A DNA stretch of 64,000 nucleotides. Source: Lineus longissimus (taxonomy: Eukaryota; Nemertea; Pilidiophora; Heteronemertea; Lineidae). Position numbers and translations under genes: made by a program. Below are positions 44,651 through 60,500 of the stretch, one piece after another (position 1 is the stretch's first letter; each line of letters begins with the position of its first letter). The stretch lies in contig NC_088312.1 of assembly GCF_910592395.1 (NCBI RefSeq), positions 8,124,001 through 8,188,000 on the forward strand, given 5' to 3'. The notes under the pieces are model-generated. The model worked only from the letters and a program-made list of their open reading frames with translations, made no database searches and was not told where the DNA came from.

Positions 44651-47600
44651 AAGTGTTAATCCATTTTTTCAGGAATGAGGCCGCGTGGCATGCAAAGTGC
44701 CAGTTCACCGTCTTTTTAGACTGCTACATCTTATCACCCTCCCATTAATATTATATAAGATGATTTCGCTTCGAAGACGACAGTCTTGAGTAGTAAAACA
44801 GAAATCACTTTTAACCGGATTTCCAACTTCAAATTGATGATAACGTTACTAAAATTATCAAAAGCCGATTTTTTCCCTCATGTCCCTAGACATTTCGTTC
44901 TGAACAAGTAGATATAATTTAACAAGGTGAAAATGAAAATGAAGTGTTCCTTCAGTAACATTCAAGTGCTTTGGAAGCGCTTTCGTCTTATCTTTTGAAA
45001 TGGCCCTACGGCAATATGTGGACAGTTCGTTACGTCTTTTTGTTTCTTTGAATGTGCTTTGCAAGCTTGTTTCTCATACGAATGGCCTAATTGGTATGGG
45101 AACATACCAGATGATACAATACAACAAGGATTTGATCCTTCGTGTATCTATTTCGGATCAAAGAAGTGTCTCCGACTGGCAGAAAAAAAGGTGTACTGTT
45201 TTTTACGAAGTGCACATGAAGGACTGAAGCATTTTGTGCCATAGGCCGAACAGCTCTTGTCACAAACGATCATAAAGACGTCCAATCGAGTTATCACTTT
45301 GGTCCCTTCCTTTATGATCTCCAATCCTCACATCTGATATTCATAGCAAATCGAACGAGCGGAAGCTTTTAACTGAGGGCTGCATTAAGTAGGCAACATA
45401 GATTGGGTAAATATATTGAGGATCTTTCGAACGGGGAAGGAGTAATCTTCTAGAAAATGACTAACACAACCTTCAAAAGAAAACTTGAGACCATTAAATA
45501 TTGAAAATTGAAATCCATTTTGATTCACACTTCCAAATTAATGGAAACAGTTTTTACCAATATCAACTTTCGATACTTCTTATCACACATACGAAGTGAA
45601 TTAAATATATTTCATTGGATCTCATACGACCAGACTGATCTCAACTTTACTTCAGAAGATTGAATTCACCTAAGCATGGTTTTTGTGGAGGTCGAGATTG
45701 GAAAAGGCTTTGGTGGTATCTATCAAATATTCCAGCCTAGGAGCAATGAAATTATGTTCGAAAACATGTTAAATCAAAGCAGACCCCCTGTAATATAAGG
45801 ACCCTCGCCAGATAAAACTTTCGGTTGATGGTATTACCAATTCAGGTTGGCTATATTTTTTTTTATCAGACTAAACCATTTACATAATTGCATTTACTCG
45901 GGATTATCTTGGGGACTGTAAATGATAGTCAGGTCCATGAGAAAGACGTGCCCTGAAGACATGTCATACGTTTAGTTGGTTGCTACCTCTGAAGCACCTG
46001 ATATTCTCCTTCACAGTTTTATGCTGCTGGATAGCGACAAACCCATACAGTCATCCCACTTACTGTTGATGAAATTATTCACTGTTTTAACATAGAGCTA
46101 CGGGTACAATCGCCCCGATTACTTTCTCCGTCAGACGAAATTGCTCTCAAATGCCAGGGCGTCTCCTGATACCCATAAAGCATCAACCTATACAGGGCCG
46201 ATGTCAGTTTCAATATTGGATGCATTGAGCCAGAATATCAACCGAATTGGCCTTGGAATGACGGGGCGGTTACCTGAAGGCAATATCACCCTGCAGCACA
46301 ATCAGTGACATTTCACATTACATGTACATTGAAATTGGAAGATCCATGTTAATTGAACGCGCAGCCTGAAATATCAGTCACGTTTGGACTTACTACATGG
46401 CTATCGGATGCCAAATGGAAAGCTTTCCTTGGTCACAGGATTAAACCTGCACACTGCATGGTACTTATTAAAGCGATCCACTACGACATCATTGTCAGGG
46501 GATGGACTGGTCCCTCGAGCGCCAATCACATCTACAAGAGTTTCGCGGCCATTACACAGAAATCCCATCTCGGCAGCCTTGTTTGGGTTAGTAGTTTACT
46601 TGATGTTCAGATGGTGACCACTACTATGCGATATCAAATGAAGAGTCTATTGATTTGATAATATTTATGTTAAATCCATTCTTTGTACGAAAAATATGTG
46701 AGTGCCTAAATAAGCCATTATATTTTTGAGACATGTCGGCGTCTTATAGTTGCCAACTGAAAAATAATTTAAATAACAAGATTGAAGGTTTTTAACCATT
46801 TAAAACAACGTGCTACCTAAATTAGTCTCCTAGTTTAGATGCCAGTACTGCCATCTTTGCTGCACGTTTCCTCTCCTTATGAAATATCATTTAAAATATT
46901 CCCACATTCATAATTCAGTAAAGTCTCAGAGAAGTCAGAATGGTTCGTTGTTCAGGTCTCCCAGATACTTGGCACATGTCATTGCACCGGCTTTCAACCA
47001 TTTGGCCAAATTCCTTGTAGCAACCTCCTGGAAACATGCCATTCTTATTAGGCCATAGGGATGATCATGCATTAATACAATACAAGGAATAAATTGTCTT
47101 CTTTATTCTCACTAGAGTTACAAGGTGACCGAGGATATGAGCTAGATTGCCTTGCACAGCTGTGGCCCCTGGTCAATGATACAGCCAACGTAGAGGCTGA
47201 CGGCGCTGGATGACCGGGAGGATTAGCCAAGAATGAAGTTAATAAACTGATGTCAAGATGTCCATTGAAATGAAAGCGTAACTTCATTACTTAAGCCTTC
47301 AAGTATCCCCCTGTCAACACCAGAGGATAGCTATTTCTTCTTGATACTGACGTGTGATATATATCAGTACTTTACGTTGTCTGTGAAAGCTTAAGTAATC
47401 AAGACATGGAAATTCATATACTCTGCAAAATCGCTATCAGTCTAATCGCCACGAAGTCAGATTGGCCGTTCACAACTAAGTTAACTTATCGGCATTATAT
47501 AATCTGCATACTAATAACGATCCTTTAGAGCGGGTTAGGGTGCCTAAGGATATAACACACCACCATCCAAGTTGCTATATCACTAGTTCTATGAATCATT

Positions 47601-49544
47601 AGCAGTCATTATGATATCCTGTGTTCATTAGATGGCATTAGATTTTAGATAGATTTAATCAAGTTTAATTTCACGCGTTGTCCGCCTCGGGTTATATTTT
47701 AACAAACAGGATGTTTGAATGAACGTCTGAAGAGCGCTGCGAACGTTATAAGAAATTTACTTTTCGATACTTGCCAGATTGGGCACTTTTGCACGTCATG
47801 CCAATTATCAGTTATTTACCGGACACCAGTCACAAGGGATAATGGTTGCATTCGACATTAGAATGCGTGATTTATCCATGCTTTAGTGCAGATAATTGCT
47901 ATCAGGAACTTTGGGTAGACACAATTCCCTTGGCAGTTTTCGTGACATATGCAGGCAAGAAAGGTGAATTGCCTTTTGTGTGTGTACGGTGAAAGGTCTT
48001 GTCAGATAAAAATGACTTCTGGCAAAGGAATGTTTTACCATTAAACCCTTAAAAAAGAGATCACACTCTTATCGAACATTCAGGCTCTGTGTGATCATGG
48101 ACCAGCATCCTCACATCCCAAACACAAGTCAAATGCTTATTGATCCATTACCAATCAGACTCAAGGCGACGTTCGCTGCACATCAGATTCGCGATCGTCA
48201 TGTGGAGCAAATAACTCCTGACAGGCCATTTGGGTGGACACAATTCCCATCGGCGGCTCTAAAGACAAGATTAGGCATATTGATGGATATGAGCACAAAG
48301 GATGAAGTTTGAGCGACAGTAGAGCCTTTCCCCATTACTCATTGCAGAATGAAGTTTGAGCAGCTCCAGCAGCCTTTACCATATTGAACATTAAACTGAC
48401 GTTTCAATGGATGAACTCCATTAAAGTTTGAATAGCGCCAGTGCACTGGTGCATTGAATGAAAAGGGATAAGATGGACTTGAGCGCAAGCTTTGAGCAGC
48501 TTTACATGCACTTGTGCATTGAACTGATGTTTAAAAGGAAATACCTCGTTGAAGGATGAAGTTTTGGGAGTGAACTGCTGTCGTAATGTTCAACAAGTTC
48601 AATGACATGATTGGTTTCCTTCCTTTCACACTAAAATCAAAAAAAAAACAGACACTCTATCAGAGCATGGGATATCCATTTCAGCGAGATTTGCGTTGAG
48701 TAGTCAGAGTGAATTATGCTGGGATTTTTGCAGCAATCGTTTTGAGGGGAATCATGACGGGACGGCGGATACATCCCCTTGTCCCCTGCAGGATACGAGA
48801 ACAGCGCTTGGTAACTGCCAATAAAATGTGTCATTACTTATCTCGTAAGCTGTCTTCGGGCATACTTAGTTGTGGTTCATACTAGGTCCCAGTGCAGCCA
48901 GGATTAATCAAAATACCCATAAAACCCAGGATGAATGTTTCCATACGTCACTGGCACACTGTCTTATCCCTTTGTTGGATATTAGGCAATCCGTGGTCCC
49001 GTATTTCACCAGCTCTGAAACCTAATTCAGCTGAAGAGCAACTAGTGTTGTTGACATTTTTATCAGTATTGAGTAAAGAAGAAACAGCAGGTACTTGTAA
49101 TCAGAATATGGTAGGAGAGGTTCATAAACCCAAAAATATATGGTTGTGTTGGGGATTTTATTAAATTTGTTTTGATACGGGGGACGGGGGATTCGGCACG
49201 ATGCCGCCACCGCAGTGTGCAGCCAGTTAGAGAATCTACAATCTTCAAATCACTGATATTGCATGCCGATCCAATGTGTGTCGGTAACCCTCCTTGATTC
49301 TTAAACTTTAAAAAATACATCGCCGATACGGGATATTGGATATTGGATTTATTTTTACCAGGAAAGATGAATGTGCCTCCCACAGTTATGTCCCAGGTTT
49401 GGAATGAGGGATTATGTTACATCATTATCACTAATGACACTGCTGCTAATGAGGAGATCCACAGTACGTCAGAGTGAGTGATAGCTTGATCGAAGGTGTC
49501 GAGAAATCCTGCAATGAGTTAATAGCAGGCCCGGATACAGGTGC

Positions 49545-49563
49545 GGGGGGGGGGGGGGGGGGG
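49545..49563. repeat. Run of 19 G
   Basis: An uninterrupted G homopolymer on the plus strand. Its length is likely to vary between individuals and may be miscalled by sequencing. Confidence 0.9.
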
Positions 49564-52500
49564 TACGCCAGCTTATTTGGATGACAGCCCTTTACAGTAT
49601 AACACATCTCAAACGATTCATTGATGTTCTTGTTGATTTCCGCATCGCTGATAGTGATATCGGAATATGCTCCTTATATAGCGTTCCCACCGTCTTCTCT
49701 GAGGACATTGATTTAATCATACAGATAGGACTATAAATCCATTTTGTTTGATTATCTTGAGCAGCACACTACAACCCCTGTCAAACCAGGGCCCTGATTA
49801 CATTTACATCACCTGCAAGGACATAACCTGTAAATTGGAAATCATTGAAAATCAACTAACCTTGAGATGCATGTGAAAACACGCCATAAACTGATATGAT
49901 GCTGAATAGATTTTTAACCCGTTAAATCTAAAACTTGCATCATCATAGGAAGATTTTGTGCAGGAGATTTCGTGGGACAGAGTTCAAAAGATAATTCAAA
50001 GCAGTCACAATATTCCTCAAGATCTTTTATCCAGAGATAAAACCTTATGACAATTGGCTGCACAGATTCAGCCAAGAAGTAGTCTTTTTCAAACACGCTG
50101 AAGCCAGATCGACGTTGAGCAACGATCCAAATTATGAACTTATTAATTTGATTCGGTAGATATGATGAAGTAACTGCTTGATGATCAGAGTTCTTAAGAT
50201 CTTGCAGGAATTTTATCAGCATTATGAATTTTACTTGGAATTTCCTTTAGATCTGGCATGTAGTCTTCTAACTCAATTAATTTGAGGTGAATTGTAGTCC
50301 TAGAAACGACCAGCTATCGACCTCTCGTTCGTGGTCTCTAGTCAGGTGCCATAGATTTCTGCCGTGGGCTGATTATTATCGTACTATAGATGAAATCTCT
50401 TATTAAACTCTGCTTTTGAAATGATTTCTGCACTGGTTCGAAAAGATATATGAAATAGGGTACAGTTTACCTGGATGAAGAAAGAAAACTTTAATTCCTT
50501 AATCATCTCCACGCATTATATTGAACCAGTAGCCAGGGGGTGAATGACAATGGGTTTCACCAGAAATCCAATCACAGCATAAAAGGCTTTAACCATCACA
50601 ATATTTCATTATCGTAAAAGGATAATCTAGTCCTTTGTGCTGACAGCAATCAAGTCAAAGTATGTATGATGCGTATTGGTAACATCAAGAGAAGGATGAC
50701 TTCCTTAACTGTGGCGGCCTTCCGTCGGTTTATTTTCAACCTCAAAGAGAAAACGAAGCAAGGGGATTTAAAGAGGAAATTCACCGTGAATGTGATATTC
50801 CTGGTGATGTCGCGTGATCACCATCATTGTCATGGTTTACAAAAAAAAGTTCTTGCATCATGGAGCGAGTTTCGGCGTTCTGTTGGCAGCTGTCAAACAA
50901 CATGACACTAACCAGCCTACCCATCAAAGAACATCTTCGATAACATGCCATACCGCATCAAGTCAAAAACGATCGTCACGCGACAAAAACCATGTCACAT
51001 TCCATGCTATGGAGGACAGAAACTAATGTTTTGTTTCTAAAGCTACTAACTGGTTTGCAGTTTTTTTTGGTAGTGAAGCAACATCGACTCAATATTCCTA
51101 GACGGATGCCTGATCAAATTGACAAACTGTACCAGATTATGCTAACGCAAACTGCCAAGGTAAACAACACAAAAACAAAGCAAAATTACTTTTTGGCTTG
51201 TATCAAAAGAATAGTCTTTTGCAACTACTGCTAATTGGGCAAGAACGTAAAAAGCTTACACACTTCTTACATCTTTTATCACACATTCTTATGGACCTTC
51301 TCCAGTTTTATTTCTGAAATGTCATTTTTATCTAATCGCGATGAGTGGGAGATGATAATTCTCCATATGGTCAAGGGCGATTCGATTCGAAGTAGCCAGA
51401 AAATGTATATTTGGGCATGTCTTCAATGGCGTCTTGAGGCTTTTTGAGGCGTTTGTCTAAGTCGAGATTTTGCCATGTATGTGATGGGTTTTGCACATCG
51501 TGTCAAAATAAGAACAATAACGTGCCGAACAGAAACAATGCAAGTTCTATAGGAAACTCTATTTGTTTTAAGATACCGCAGCCTCCGCTAGTAAAAATAG
51601 CAATGAACGTGAAATTGGAAATAAACCCTTCCCACAATCATAACATTATTCTAGACTATTACGTCCTTGGCGATATCTTAAAACTATTTTGCGTAGTCAA
51701 ATGCCTGGAGGCTTTTATCCTTTTTCAACCTTGCCATATCATGACGTAGCAAACGCTTGCTGCTGGCGACAGGATAATCACTGAATTATTCTACATGTAT
51801 CTGCCTCAAAGGGATAACAAAACGATGCGTTTATCGCAAGTACCCAAGAAAGCTAATGAGTCGAGGAAAAAATGTATTTTCTAAATTCTCTGTTCTCCTT
51901 TCTGATCATGTTCCCCATACTAACCACAGAAATGGAATATGGAGTCCTTTGTGTACAGAAGAATGCATGTGGTCGATTGTTTGAACCATTTGAGCTAGCG
52001 ATTTCATATTGGGCCTCTTTAATAGTGGAGCTAATACTTGAGCGTGACATGTTGGTTGATATCTCCACACAGGAAGATATCTGCCGATTGACTTAAAAAT
52101 CTCACTTATTTGGACGACACTAATTCCGATCGCTTCGAGGTCAGCAATAAGCCCTCTACTACTGATTGAGGATATCGCAATTTGCTATCTGATGTGTAGA
52201 CTGGTTTTGCCATAGATTGGATCCAATTTTTCCACGAGAAGAAGGTAGAGTGTTCGATAACTGGAAGGGTGCTGTAATGAATGTCACTAGATGTCAAGGG
52301 GGATAATTTTCCTCTAAAAGCAGCTCAGAGTGCAACACAGATAACTGTATTGTGCCTTCAAAATCAATGGACGCGCAACATTATCATGGTCTGATTTTCT
52401 GATAGTGTCAGGAAGTGAACGGTTATCAAAACAGCTGCGTAATTTTGAGTTAATTCCTTAAAATAATAACTGGTTGTTGGCAAATTCTGTTCTGAGTCTC

Positions 52501-54333
52501 CGATAAATGTTAGAACTGCTATTAGATAAGAGAAATGCTTGTTTCAAACTAGAATATCGTCACTTATGACAAGCATCACAAAAATCCAGACCAAGTTTGA
52601 CAGACGAAATAATAGATCTTGAAATAGGATGAATGTTATTACGCCTCCTATCCTAGAGAAAGAACAATGAACTTGTGAAATCAGTATTCCATTATCACTT
52701 GCTGTGACTTAAAGATGAAAGAACTTGAAACCGGATACACATTTCCAATCCTTTCTGCTTGGGTAAGATTAGATCTAAATAACAATGGGTGACATTTAGA
52801 ACATGATAAACGTAGTTCCATGTAGGTACCAGCCTATCTTAAGTTGGCACTAATAGCATTAGACTTGTGTACATTTCAAGTACATGTATCAATTCAGACG
52901 GACTCTCGTCAGGAATAAGAGTGTGTTTAGGCCTACATGTATTACCTATGGAGTTCAAAAGGTGCTGGGTATGTCTTCATCTCAGAAAGGCAAGATGTGC
53001 ATGATATTTTTGCATTCAGAATGAGATACAAAACCTTCGGCACTTTGACAAAGCAGTTTAACTAGGAATAATGTATATTGCCAACATTTCTTTTGATCTA
53101 GATTCACGTAAGTGTGTTAATCATGGATTTCATCAGCAAATTGCTCGTAGTCTTTCAAGAAGGGAGAACATGCCTTGTCACTGATCATTGTCTTGCAGCA
53201 TGGTCAGAGGTGTAGAGCCTCATAACGTAATAAACTAGGAAACAAAATAATGAGCCGTCCTAATGCGATGACAACCACAACCAAGAAGACAAAGACCTCA
53301 TGAACTGACTGTGGGACTTGTCAGAAGTTCTATTTTGAAGTATCTGTATTTGTACGATAAGATGGTTTTCAAACATTCAAAGCTATTCAGAAATGGTAGG
53401 ACGAAAGCAGCAAGTTCAAAATCAAAATGGATCAAACTACAACATCAAAAGGATCTCACCATTTCTCAGCTAAATATGTTAACTTTCGTAACATAAGATT
53501 CTTAAGGCGGCATCCAGGCTCAGCCTCTGTTGTTTATTACAACAACAGATCAAATAGCAATTGAAAAGAAGCAAAGACAGTCATCTTGAGAATGTAATTT
53601 CGATCAGAGCACCACAAGGGGACTAGAATATCAATTAAGAGTATCAGGTATAGCACTTACACAAGGGACACAATCAGACTGTCAGCTTTAATCTTTCTTT
53701 ATCGTACGTATTAGTGCATCATCACTTCAGACATTGCCTAAATTCAAACGAACCCAATTGTTTTTTAGGTGGACCACGGTATGTTCACAACCAGGATTAT
53801 TTGTGCACACGATCAAGTTGTGTACTTGATCATGATGTCTGAATCTACAGAGGGTGGCCCGAAAATACGGACAAACATAAGTCAACCACTCTCAGACTCT
53901 ACAATGACAGTGCATGATGGCTAATCCTTCGAAAGACGACCGGTCAAATATAGTTTCACCTCCTGGACCAATTTTTGTGAAGTAAAGGAATAACTTTAAC
54001 CAAAGGAAGAAGGAACAATATTGGGAAGAACTACTGTTACTGTAAACTTCTCACTTTGCTTTACAAAATAGGATCTGGAGCTAAAACCATCCTGAGCGGC
54101 ACCATCCGGCTGAACTGTGAATCTTCAGGGTCTATTTCGTCACAGGATGGGCATGACATGCACGATGTGTACTGATGCCGCCCCAGCAACTGGAATCATT
54201 GAATTGATTTGCTCCACGAGTCGGGTAGAAATCATGATGAAAATGACAGTCAGTTAGTCACCGCGAATGATAGATGTGTTTGGCCACATACATTTCCAAT
54301 AGTTTAACTCGTCTACCTTCATCCATAACCGGT

Positions 54334-54548
54334 TGACCATAGGCACTACCATTTTGACTACAACTTGAAACATGTAAGCAATTAGAACTCAAAACGAAGT
54401 GAATGCCAATTGCAAGGATGAGATTAAGATTTTTTTTCCCCAGAGAACAGCTTCCCAGGTTTCAAAAGGGAATTCACTTCATTTTAAAGAAGTTCTAACT
54501 GATTTAGGATGTCAGGTTCCAGCGAAAATGGCGATGGCTATGGTTATC
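54334..54548. mobile_element. MITE, family 2, copy 2
   Basis: Left end TGACCATAGGCACTACC and right end, inverted, TAACCATAGCCATCGCC. Both halves carry the words AACTTGAAA / AACCTGACA, TTAGAACT and AAATGAAGTGAATTC or AAACGAAGTGAATGC in inverted arrangement. The match to 28799-29004 identifies the family. Confidence 0.7.
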
Positions 54549-57500
54549 CCTTAAGCTTTTTTTACAAGCTGAGCAGGTTCTTGGGTAGGCCTATATGAAC
54601 ATGCAAACTCAACACATGGTGCATGCATACCTCACTGATCAAGAATCGTATGCATTTTTTTATTCGTCGTAAAAGCAATATATCGGTAGTGTGTCACCAT
54701 CAGAATCGATCGAGAATAATTCTGAGGCTCTCGGCTACTAATAATATATGTTATAATCTGATGAGATGTCAAAGTCGTGGCCTATGGGCATCTTTAGTGT
54801 TAAACTCCATGCAGATGCATAATGTGACTCTGGTAGATGAATACTTCTAGACAGAGGATGTTCAACCTCCCCCTTACCAAAGGCTAGAATATCAGTTGGC
54901 GGAAATTCTACATATGAATTCAAGCTTTGCCTACCAAAGTACAAAGACAGAAATATTAAATCGTATAATTTTTTCTTTCGTGAATGTGTGATTCTTTCGG
55001 GTATTTTCTTGAAGATAAAGGTTCCTGACGTTCATGAGATCAGTCAATGACGAGCGAAAAAAATCCTTTGACCTTTACCATCTAAGATGGATTTTTAAAA
55101 AACGTAATGCCTTATTAATAAGGCACGAGTTCTTAGTAAATGTAATGTGTACATACGTGGGAGACTGCATATGCTGTCATTGACATACTGGCAAGAAAAT
55201 TGTGTACGAGAACATTTCAATAACCCCTTATGCGTTAGAGAGAGACGAGATGAGCTTTGGTGTCCACGCGCAAATTTGGCCTGGTAGAAATTACCAGCTC
55301 TCTCCAATTAATAGCTTTCAGCCTGCATGCAAATTGGACCATGTATACGAGAAGTTGACTAGAAGATATATGCAAATTAGGCCTCTTCATTCTCCTCTCT
55401 TCAGTTATGTGTGATGACCCTATCTGGCCAACCATATCCATTTGTGTTTAAACCTCACTAAAACAAGATCAGTTTGTTATGATTCTGGCTAAAGCTGAAT
55501 AGCAATTCATATTCTAGGCAATTGGACCCCAATTCCCCCTTGTCTTCCAGTCTACATGGCAATAACTTATCATAGTGGCGACATTTGGCTCACACTATGA
55601 AAGGAAAACCTGACTCGATTGCTTGATTCCGCCCTTGTCGGCTACTAATTATGTTGACTATTCATATCATATTTACACCATTGACAGCACTATCATTCAC
55701 GGGCATGGGGCAACTAAAGAGAAAATCGTATAAAAAATTAAAAGAAAAATCCAATCATTGCACACAGTCAACAAAAGCTCGATCTTTGGTGTGTTAGACT
55801 GTTCACAACGCCACAAATTTGGCTCTTACTTTTTGGAATACTTGGAGAGCCTCTGCTTGTATACCAACGTAGACTGTTAGGATAAAGATCTGGACACAGT
55901 TTCAATAGTGCGTCCAGTCGAATACAAATATCAGTCTAGACAGATCGGAGCATTAGTTATTGCTTGGTATTATGACCATTATGGTAAAATCCCGCGTGGG
56001 ATGTAGATGTACCTATGGGGATCATTTTATCAGACAGAAAATCTTCAAATATTCAAGTACTTAAACTGTATCCGACAGTGAAAGATAATACACGTAATAT
56101 TCTCTATTTGAGGACGATGTGAAGAACCACAATATGCGCCAGTTGTGTATGCGTCATGTCACGGTGTAAAACAAAAAAAGTAAACGAATGACGCTACTTT
56201 TTTTACTAACTATCTTTCAGTTTCCAGTGAGATTGCTTGTTAAACCATCATCGTGCTGATTCGTGCAAGATATATTTAGCGTTTTTGAGGGAGCCTGGTC
56301 CTGGCTAGCTATCCTAATATGAGGACAACAATTTTGCATCATCACCATAATGCGATCAAGTTGCTCAGCTAGTGTTCACCTGGTGAGAAATCATTGCCAC
56401 AACAAGTTAACATCTCCCGTCTAAGATGATAGCGTTACTAGCGGATATTTTCACCCAATTATTGCTACTTTTCAATGGATCAATAACCCTCCAATCAGAT
56501 TGGGGGAAATATACACCAAGGAATCGAAAATCTACATTAATGATGCGCAAACCAACATCCCACGAGAGGTGTGACATTCCATTATCAAATCTGAGATGAG
56601 TTCCCTTAAAAGTACACCAGATTTCATTCTCGGTTGACAATGACCAAAGCCTGTAGGAGGTTTGCGCCACAGCCATGACAAACTAGACCTGGAAAAGCGT
56701 TATCACATGCACAGTCATGCATATCAGGTTTTGGTCTGTTGTCATGGATAGTATCCCGGTCATGTTCGGGATCATCTGAATGATATACACCACCGTCGTC
56801 AAGGGGGTGGGTCAAACAGTTCTCACAACCAAACTGCTTAGCAACTTGTGCAATGAGTTAGTGCCATCATACTTCGGGTTGACAACCAATAAGACATTAT
56901 CTGTCATCTCGGCAACAACAACAAGTACATGTATGTCGAGTACTATAAGGCCAATCATTTAACTAAAAGGCTTAGAAAATGGAAAGGATAACAATTGTCT
57001 TCTTCTCAAAACGATGAGCGGACTTGGATGACAAGGTGTAACTAACCAAAAGCAGACCAAACATCATCCCAGAACGTAGCTTTTTGTTCATGGCTGACTT
57101 TCCAGGTTGTCTCTCGTGTCTCTTTCAAGAACCAGACTATGACTTCATATAGCTGCAGATGCTTGGGGAACTAAAGTAATAGCCATGTTCTTATAACCTA
57201 GTCAACATTATGTCTCTCTTTATTGTATTACTTTTGTGGACAAGCGTTTTGAAAAATGTCCAAAAGGAGAGAAAATGCTTTCATGGTCACGAGACTTCTT
57301 TAATCAAATTACCGCATTTATTTGTTTCCAGCCCGAAGATTGATCGAATAGATTATTCTATTGGGTGATTTGAATGCCTAATGAGTACTTTCTTCAGGTC
57401 TGTAATGGTTTTATGGTAAACCTATGTATAAGTGATGACCGGGTCAGCTTGGGTCCCTATCTCTTCTCAACGAAAGAATTTTTGAGTTTCGTGCATTTCA

Positions 57501-60500
57501 TGCTGATTTTACCTGTTAACCACAATTTATTAGCAATGGAACCTCTACTAATAAGCGCCCTTTTCATAGGCTAGGTGCGTCTCTTGTGCATGCATCTTGC
57601 ATCTCCTAATCTGGGAATCCATTAATGAACGAGCTTCCCTCTGTATTAAATAACACAATGCATTAAAAACACTTTCCTGACAAGGCTTTTGAAATGATGA
57701 TTAAGAAGCAGCGCTATGTCTCCTTCAAATGGAAGCTATGATCCTAACTCTATCGAGGAAAGCAGTTAAGAGGATTTAAGGCATTACCGTTGTTTGGTAG
57801 CTTTCAATTCTAGCAAGCCATTAAAGAATAATGATGATAATGATAATAATCTAATGCAGATTCGTCTTGCTCAATATGGCTTTGCATTATGGTTTAAAGG
57901 TTTGGCTGTAATCATATCTGCATGTTTATTATGACAATGGTTTAAGTAGCAAACCAAATTAAAAAATTTAATTTTTTTGGTGGCAGAGACTTACATCCAC
58001 CCTAGAGAGGGCGCCAAATTTCCAGTTCAAATCAAAACCTAATCAATACAAAGCTATATCTGCAGCATGCTGCCTCGTTCTGTTGGGACTTGATCAGAAA
58101 ATTCATTAAACAATTTCCCTGAGTGGTATTGGCAAATACCTCTCGAATCAGATTATTTTTCGAAATCTGATTCAATTTGTGGAGCGGTTCAATCAACAGA
58201 GATACTTAAAAATTTATAGAAAATCCTTATAATCCCAGAAAATAGAATGAAAATGATGTACAGCATTTTTTAAATGCACCAGACAGCAAGACAACTAGGG
58301 GCGCACGATGAAAAAACGTTTTTATCATTTCGAATCCAATTAGAAATCCTAATAATTAATTCAAGAAACACCATCGCAGTACACCAGTTGCAAGCTGTGG
58401 CAATACTCTCACTGACGCTAAGTGAGAGCTTCAAGAAGCTGTAAGCCAAGTACAGCTTTGAGCAACTTGCCTTATATTGACAAACAGCTTAGCAATAAAG
58501 ACTTCAAGGCGTTACCGATGCTGGAAGAATCTGTGGAACAGTGAACGGTGGACCAAGGACTTGAGGCGGAACAACTAATAAGGTTGCCCTCAACATGCCA
58601 AGGGGTTTGTGACGCCTTATCCACGATTCAGGCATCAGAATATGAAAGGTCAATGGTGGTTATCGAAGGAAGTGGATTGCCTCCACTTTTACTCAAATAA
58701 CGGCTGAAGCAACATTGTATTGAGAGATTTCATTTAGAAAGCCAAATTAATAAGACTTGTTCCTGACTGGCCTCAGGCGTTAAGCTTGATTTGTGCGAAC
58801 GAATTGGGATGAAGTTGATGAGTTAAGTGGTGGAAAGCTTTATTTGAAGCTTTACTAGAGGTTCACATTTATGCGCAGTAAAAGGAAGGGTCAGTAGAAG
58901 TACATGTACTAATTCTACAAATTACTAAATTACAAGCATACCAGCCGACCGTAAAATACAAAATCAAGGAAGCAATTCCAAATAAGTATTTGAACAGTTA
59001 GAACCTGATTCATCAAGGTGATAAAGATGAATGCTGTTGAGGATCGCAAGTCCTTCCTCACAAACAAGACGTCAAGTTACCTTAGGACGTCATTTCAATT
59101 CAAATGTCATTGCGGGGGCGAAAGACAGAACGTTGACGTTACAGCATTTGCCACCACTGAAGAATATACCAATTGGCCTGCTAACAAAAAGATACTTTTA
59201 AGGCAACAATGAATCAACGCTACATACGACTCCCTTGCCCTATCCTTGATCCTAGCCCGAGAAATGGGAGAGATCTATTGGAAAGTCGGTAAACGGATTA
59301 CCGTGCAGATTTAAACAGAAAGGAAATGAAAGAAAGAACCATCAAACAAGTTCGGAGTCACAAAAACTAATCGTGTCCCCGTTGACATGTTACAGGGGTT
59401 TGATATGTTATCCTTTGTGCATGCACAAAACATCGAAATGTCATTGGGGCAAGTGGGAAATGATATTTGTCCACATGATATATAGATTCAAAAGGTATGT
59501 AGTGAAACTATATATTGATGAGCGAGATCGAGGCAGAAATAAGGGACCAGCTAGTCCCGAAAAACCTGGAGGATGAGGCAGATAGATGCCAGATACGTTG
59601 CCTAACTTTATTGAGGCCAAATTCATCAATCACCAGCAGAAACTAATAACACATTTCCGATATCCTACGGTATTTGTAATACCCCATCTATAATTCATTA
59701 TTAGAGAAAGCTAATAAAAACAAGCTGAAGCTATCTGGGATGTGATGGGACTGCAAATGAGCACACTACAGGCTGTATCGATAAGAGCAGTTTCGGATGC
59801 CTATGATAGTAAATGAAAACTCTTTTGAATCAAAACTAAAAGGGAATAACAGCCATGATAATTGTAACAAACGCGTTCAGAAAAGCAGTGTTAACAGGCT
59901 TTGGAGTCGACGAAAAACAAGGGTGTGGCGTAATACCAAACCACAGAACAAACCATCTCCAAAAGGCTTGTCTTACTGGTTCTCCCAACAAAATAGGATT
60001 CCGATATCCATCTCAAATGTTGAACATGTTCCTGCCCAAATACATTCAAAAATATTTCTGTAAAAGACCCTTCAAAACATACTGGAACACCCCAGCGTGA
60101 TGCTCTAAGCTAGCTAAAATCGTTAAAGGCCTGCCTGACTTAAAGCATCAGCAGACGCCACTGCAAGCACACTCCACGCAATCAGGCAACAAAGAGATCA
60201 ATGAAAAGTACAACAATCTAACTCACCATCGTTCTGATTGTATCCAGGAATATCACAGCTACAAAAATTCACCAAAACCATTACTAAAATAGTCTTAATA
60301 ACACCGGCACATGTTTGAAACATCCAAGACGTATCCATGTACTCCATCTAGATCGTCTGCTAACAGACAAGTGGCTTGATACGAGAGAGCTTCTGCTGGT
60401 GTAGTAATATCGGCAGCGATGACACACACAAACAAGCGATGACAGAGGCTGATCGCCTGGTCACAACATTGTTGCACTCAACGAGCTTACTGCATCAACA

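Noticed and set aside
59797-60100. Two overlapping plus-strand frames
   Set aside because: They run in different frames over the same DNA with no motif; neither has splice or poly(A) support.
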